Source: an uncultured bacterium (GTDB taxonomy: Bacteria; Methylomirabilota; Methylomirabilia; Rokubacteriales; CSP1-6). Taken from it: a DNA stretch of 8,597 nucleotides. Below the pieces are notes generated by a model, which was given only the letters and a program-made list of their open reading frames with translations, did not search any database and was not told the DNA's origin. The DNA is taken from NCBI GenBank assembly GCA_946479205.1, contig CAMLFJ010000105.1, positions 1 to 8,597 of the forward strand. The letters are read 5' to 3'. Within the stretch, counting starts at the first letter, position 1; each line of letters begins with the position of its first letter. Shown here piece by piece: positions 7,870-8,597 of the stretch. A program made the translations under genes and the position numbers.

Positions 7870-8597
7870 GTGCTTCGCCGCGCGGCGCTCGTCACGCTGC
7901 TCTTGGTGCTGCTGGCCGCGCCGGGCGCCGCGGCCCTTTCCATCCCCCCGCCGCCCGACCGGCGGGTCAACGACTACGCGGGCGCGCTGTCCCCCGCCGA
8001 GCGGGACGGTCTCGAGCAGCAGCTCATCGCCCGGGAGGCTACCAGTCAGAACCAGGTGGTGGTCGCGGTCTTCCGGTCGCTCGGGGGCGAGAGCCTCGAG
8101 GACTACTCGATCCGGCTGGCCAAGGCCTGGCGGATCGGGCAGAAGGGCCTCGACAACGGCGTCATCTTCCTCGTCTTCCTCGACGATCGGAAGATGCGCA
8201 TCGAGGTCGGCTACGGGCTCGAGGGCAACCTCACCGACGCGGTCTCGTCCTCCATCCTGCGGGACATCGTGGCCCCGCGCTTCCGGGAGGGCCGCATCGC
8301 CGAGGGTATCGGCGCCGGCCTCGCCTCCATCGACCGGGCCCTCGCCGGGACCTACCAGCGTCCGCCCGGGCCGAACCGGGGCCAGCCCACGCACGGCTTC
8401 GGCTTCCGCGAAGTGCTCGCGCTGCTGTTCGTCGCGTTCTTGCTCATGGCGCTGGTACTGAACCGCACGCAGCAGGCGGCGCTACGCCGGCGCGGGTGGA
8501 CGGGTGCCTCCACCGGCTGGGGCGGGCCATTTCTCGGCGGGGGGAGTGAAAAAGCTGTTGGTAACAACCATTCCTTTAACTGCATTGTAGTGGTTTA
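7870..8597 (+). CDS. TPM-domain (YgcG-like) secreted membrane-anchored protein, 3' end missing
   Basis: An open frame from GTG 7870 to the window edge with no stop (242 codons). A signal peptide is clear: MLRRAALVTLLLVLLAAPG, with likely cleavage after Ala22 (AAA then LS). The TPM domain (PF04536, 'TPM_phosphatase') spans about residues 33-173: it opens with VNDYAGALSPAERDGLEQQL, then NQVVVAVF, RIGQKGLDNGVIFLVFLDDR and MRIEVGYGLEGNLTDAV, all family hallmarks. A single transmembrane helix follows (about 182-197), then an Arg-rich and Gly-rich start of a tail. The architecture is an extracytoplasmic TPM domain tethered by a C-terminal helix, as in the partners of LemA. The start is fixed by GGGAG at 7858-7862, seven bases upstream, and by the signal peptide. 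From about codon 226 the Gly-rich tail gives way to AT-rich sequence of doubtful origin, so the last residues should not be trusted. Enzyme activity is unproven for most of the family. Confidence 0.9.
   Translation, partial: MLRRAALVTLLLVLLAAPGAAALSIPPPPDRRVNDYAGALSPAERDGLEQQLIAREATSQNQVVVAVFRSLGGESLEDYSIRLAKAWRIGQKGLDNGVIFLVFLDDRKMRIEVGYGLEGNLTDAVSSSILRDIVAPRFREGRIAEGIGAGLASIDRALAGTYQRPPGPNRGQPTHGFGFREVLALLFVAFLLMALVLNRTQQAALRRRGWTGASTGWGGPFLGGGSEKAVGNNHSFNCIVVV
8545..8597. other. Abrupt AT-rich terminal stretch
   Basis: The last 53 bases are about 36% GC (19 of 53 by count), against roughly 70% in the rest of the window. The change is sharp, directly after a G-run at 8536-8544. The frame stays open but gives a peptide (EKAVGNNHSFNCIVVV) unlike a TPM-family tail, which is normally rich in Gly, Ser and Phe. 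It may be a contig-end assembly error, a chimera, or a true insertion or strain junction. Confidence 0.6.

Noticed and set aside
8557..8568. Short inverted repeat GTTG-GTAA-CAAC in the AT-rich end
   Set aside because: Four-base arms are too short to support a terminator, attachment site or insertion-element end.

Overview
The window is a GC-rich (roughly 70% by eye), gene-dense stretch of bacterial DNA with every recognisable gene on the + strand. Genes run off both ends, so this is a piece of a larger locus and possibly a whole metagenomic contig. GC-rich codons, GTG starts and tight gene packing suit an uncultured soil or groundwater bacterium (for example the Rokubacteria/Methylomirabilota, a delta-type proteobacterium or an actinobacterium), but nothing in the sequence settles the phylum.

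Positions 1-7229 form one tightly coupled operon for a membrane complex of the complex I / group 4 hydrogenase superfamily. In order it encodes the C-terminal end of a HyfB/HycC-type antiporter subunit, a second complete HyfB-type subunit, a HyfC/HycD (NuoH-like) subunit, HyfE (NuoK-like), HyfF (NuoN/M-like antiporter), and a HyfG/HycE-like NuoC-NuoD fusion. Junctions range from a 4-base overlap to 7 bases. The order matches the Hyf/Hyc-like loci of hydrogenase-related complexes, including, from memory, the Rv0083-Rv0087 block of Mycobacterium tuberculosis.

The main point is that the large subunit cannot be a [NiFe] hydrogenase. All four nickel-ligand cysteines are replaced (Ser231, Thr234, Ser519, Gly522 by alignment to E. 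coli HycE), and the protein ends where mature HycE ends after proteolytic processing. The locus therefore belongs with the 'energy-converting hydrogenase-related' (Ehr) complexes, whose electron donor and acceptor are unresolved. Ion-pumping residues in the membrane subunits are intact, so the complex probably couples an unknown redox reaction to H+ or Na+ transport. The iron-sulfur small subunit (HyfI/NuoB-like) and any ferredoxin-like subunit are not in the window and are probably upstream.

Positions 7250-8597 hold a second unit: lemA followed by a secreted, membrane-anchored TPM-domain protein, a frequent pair of unclear function. The TPM gene runs off the right edge. Its last ~53 bases drop abruptly to about 36% GC and do not read like the expected glycine-rich tail, which suggests an assembly artefact or a real junction.
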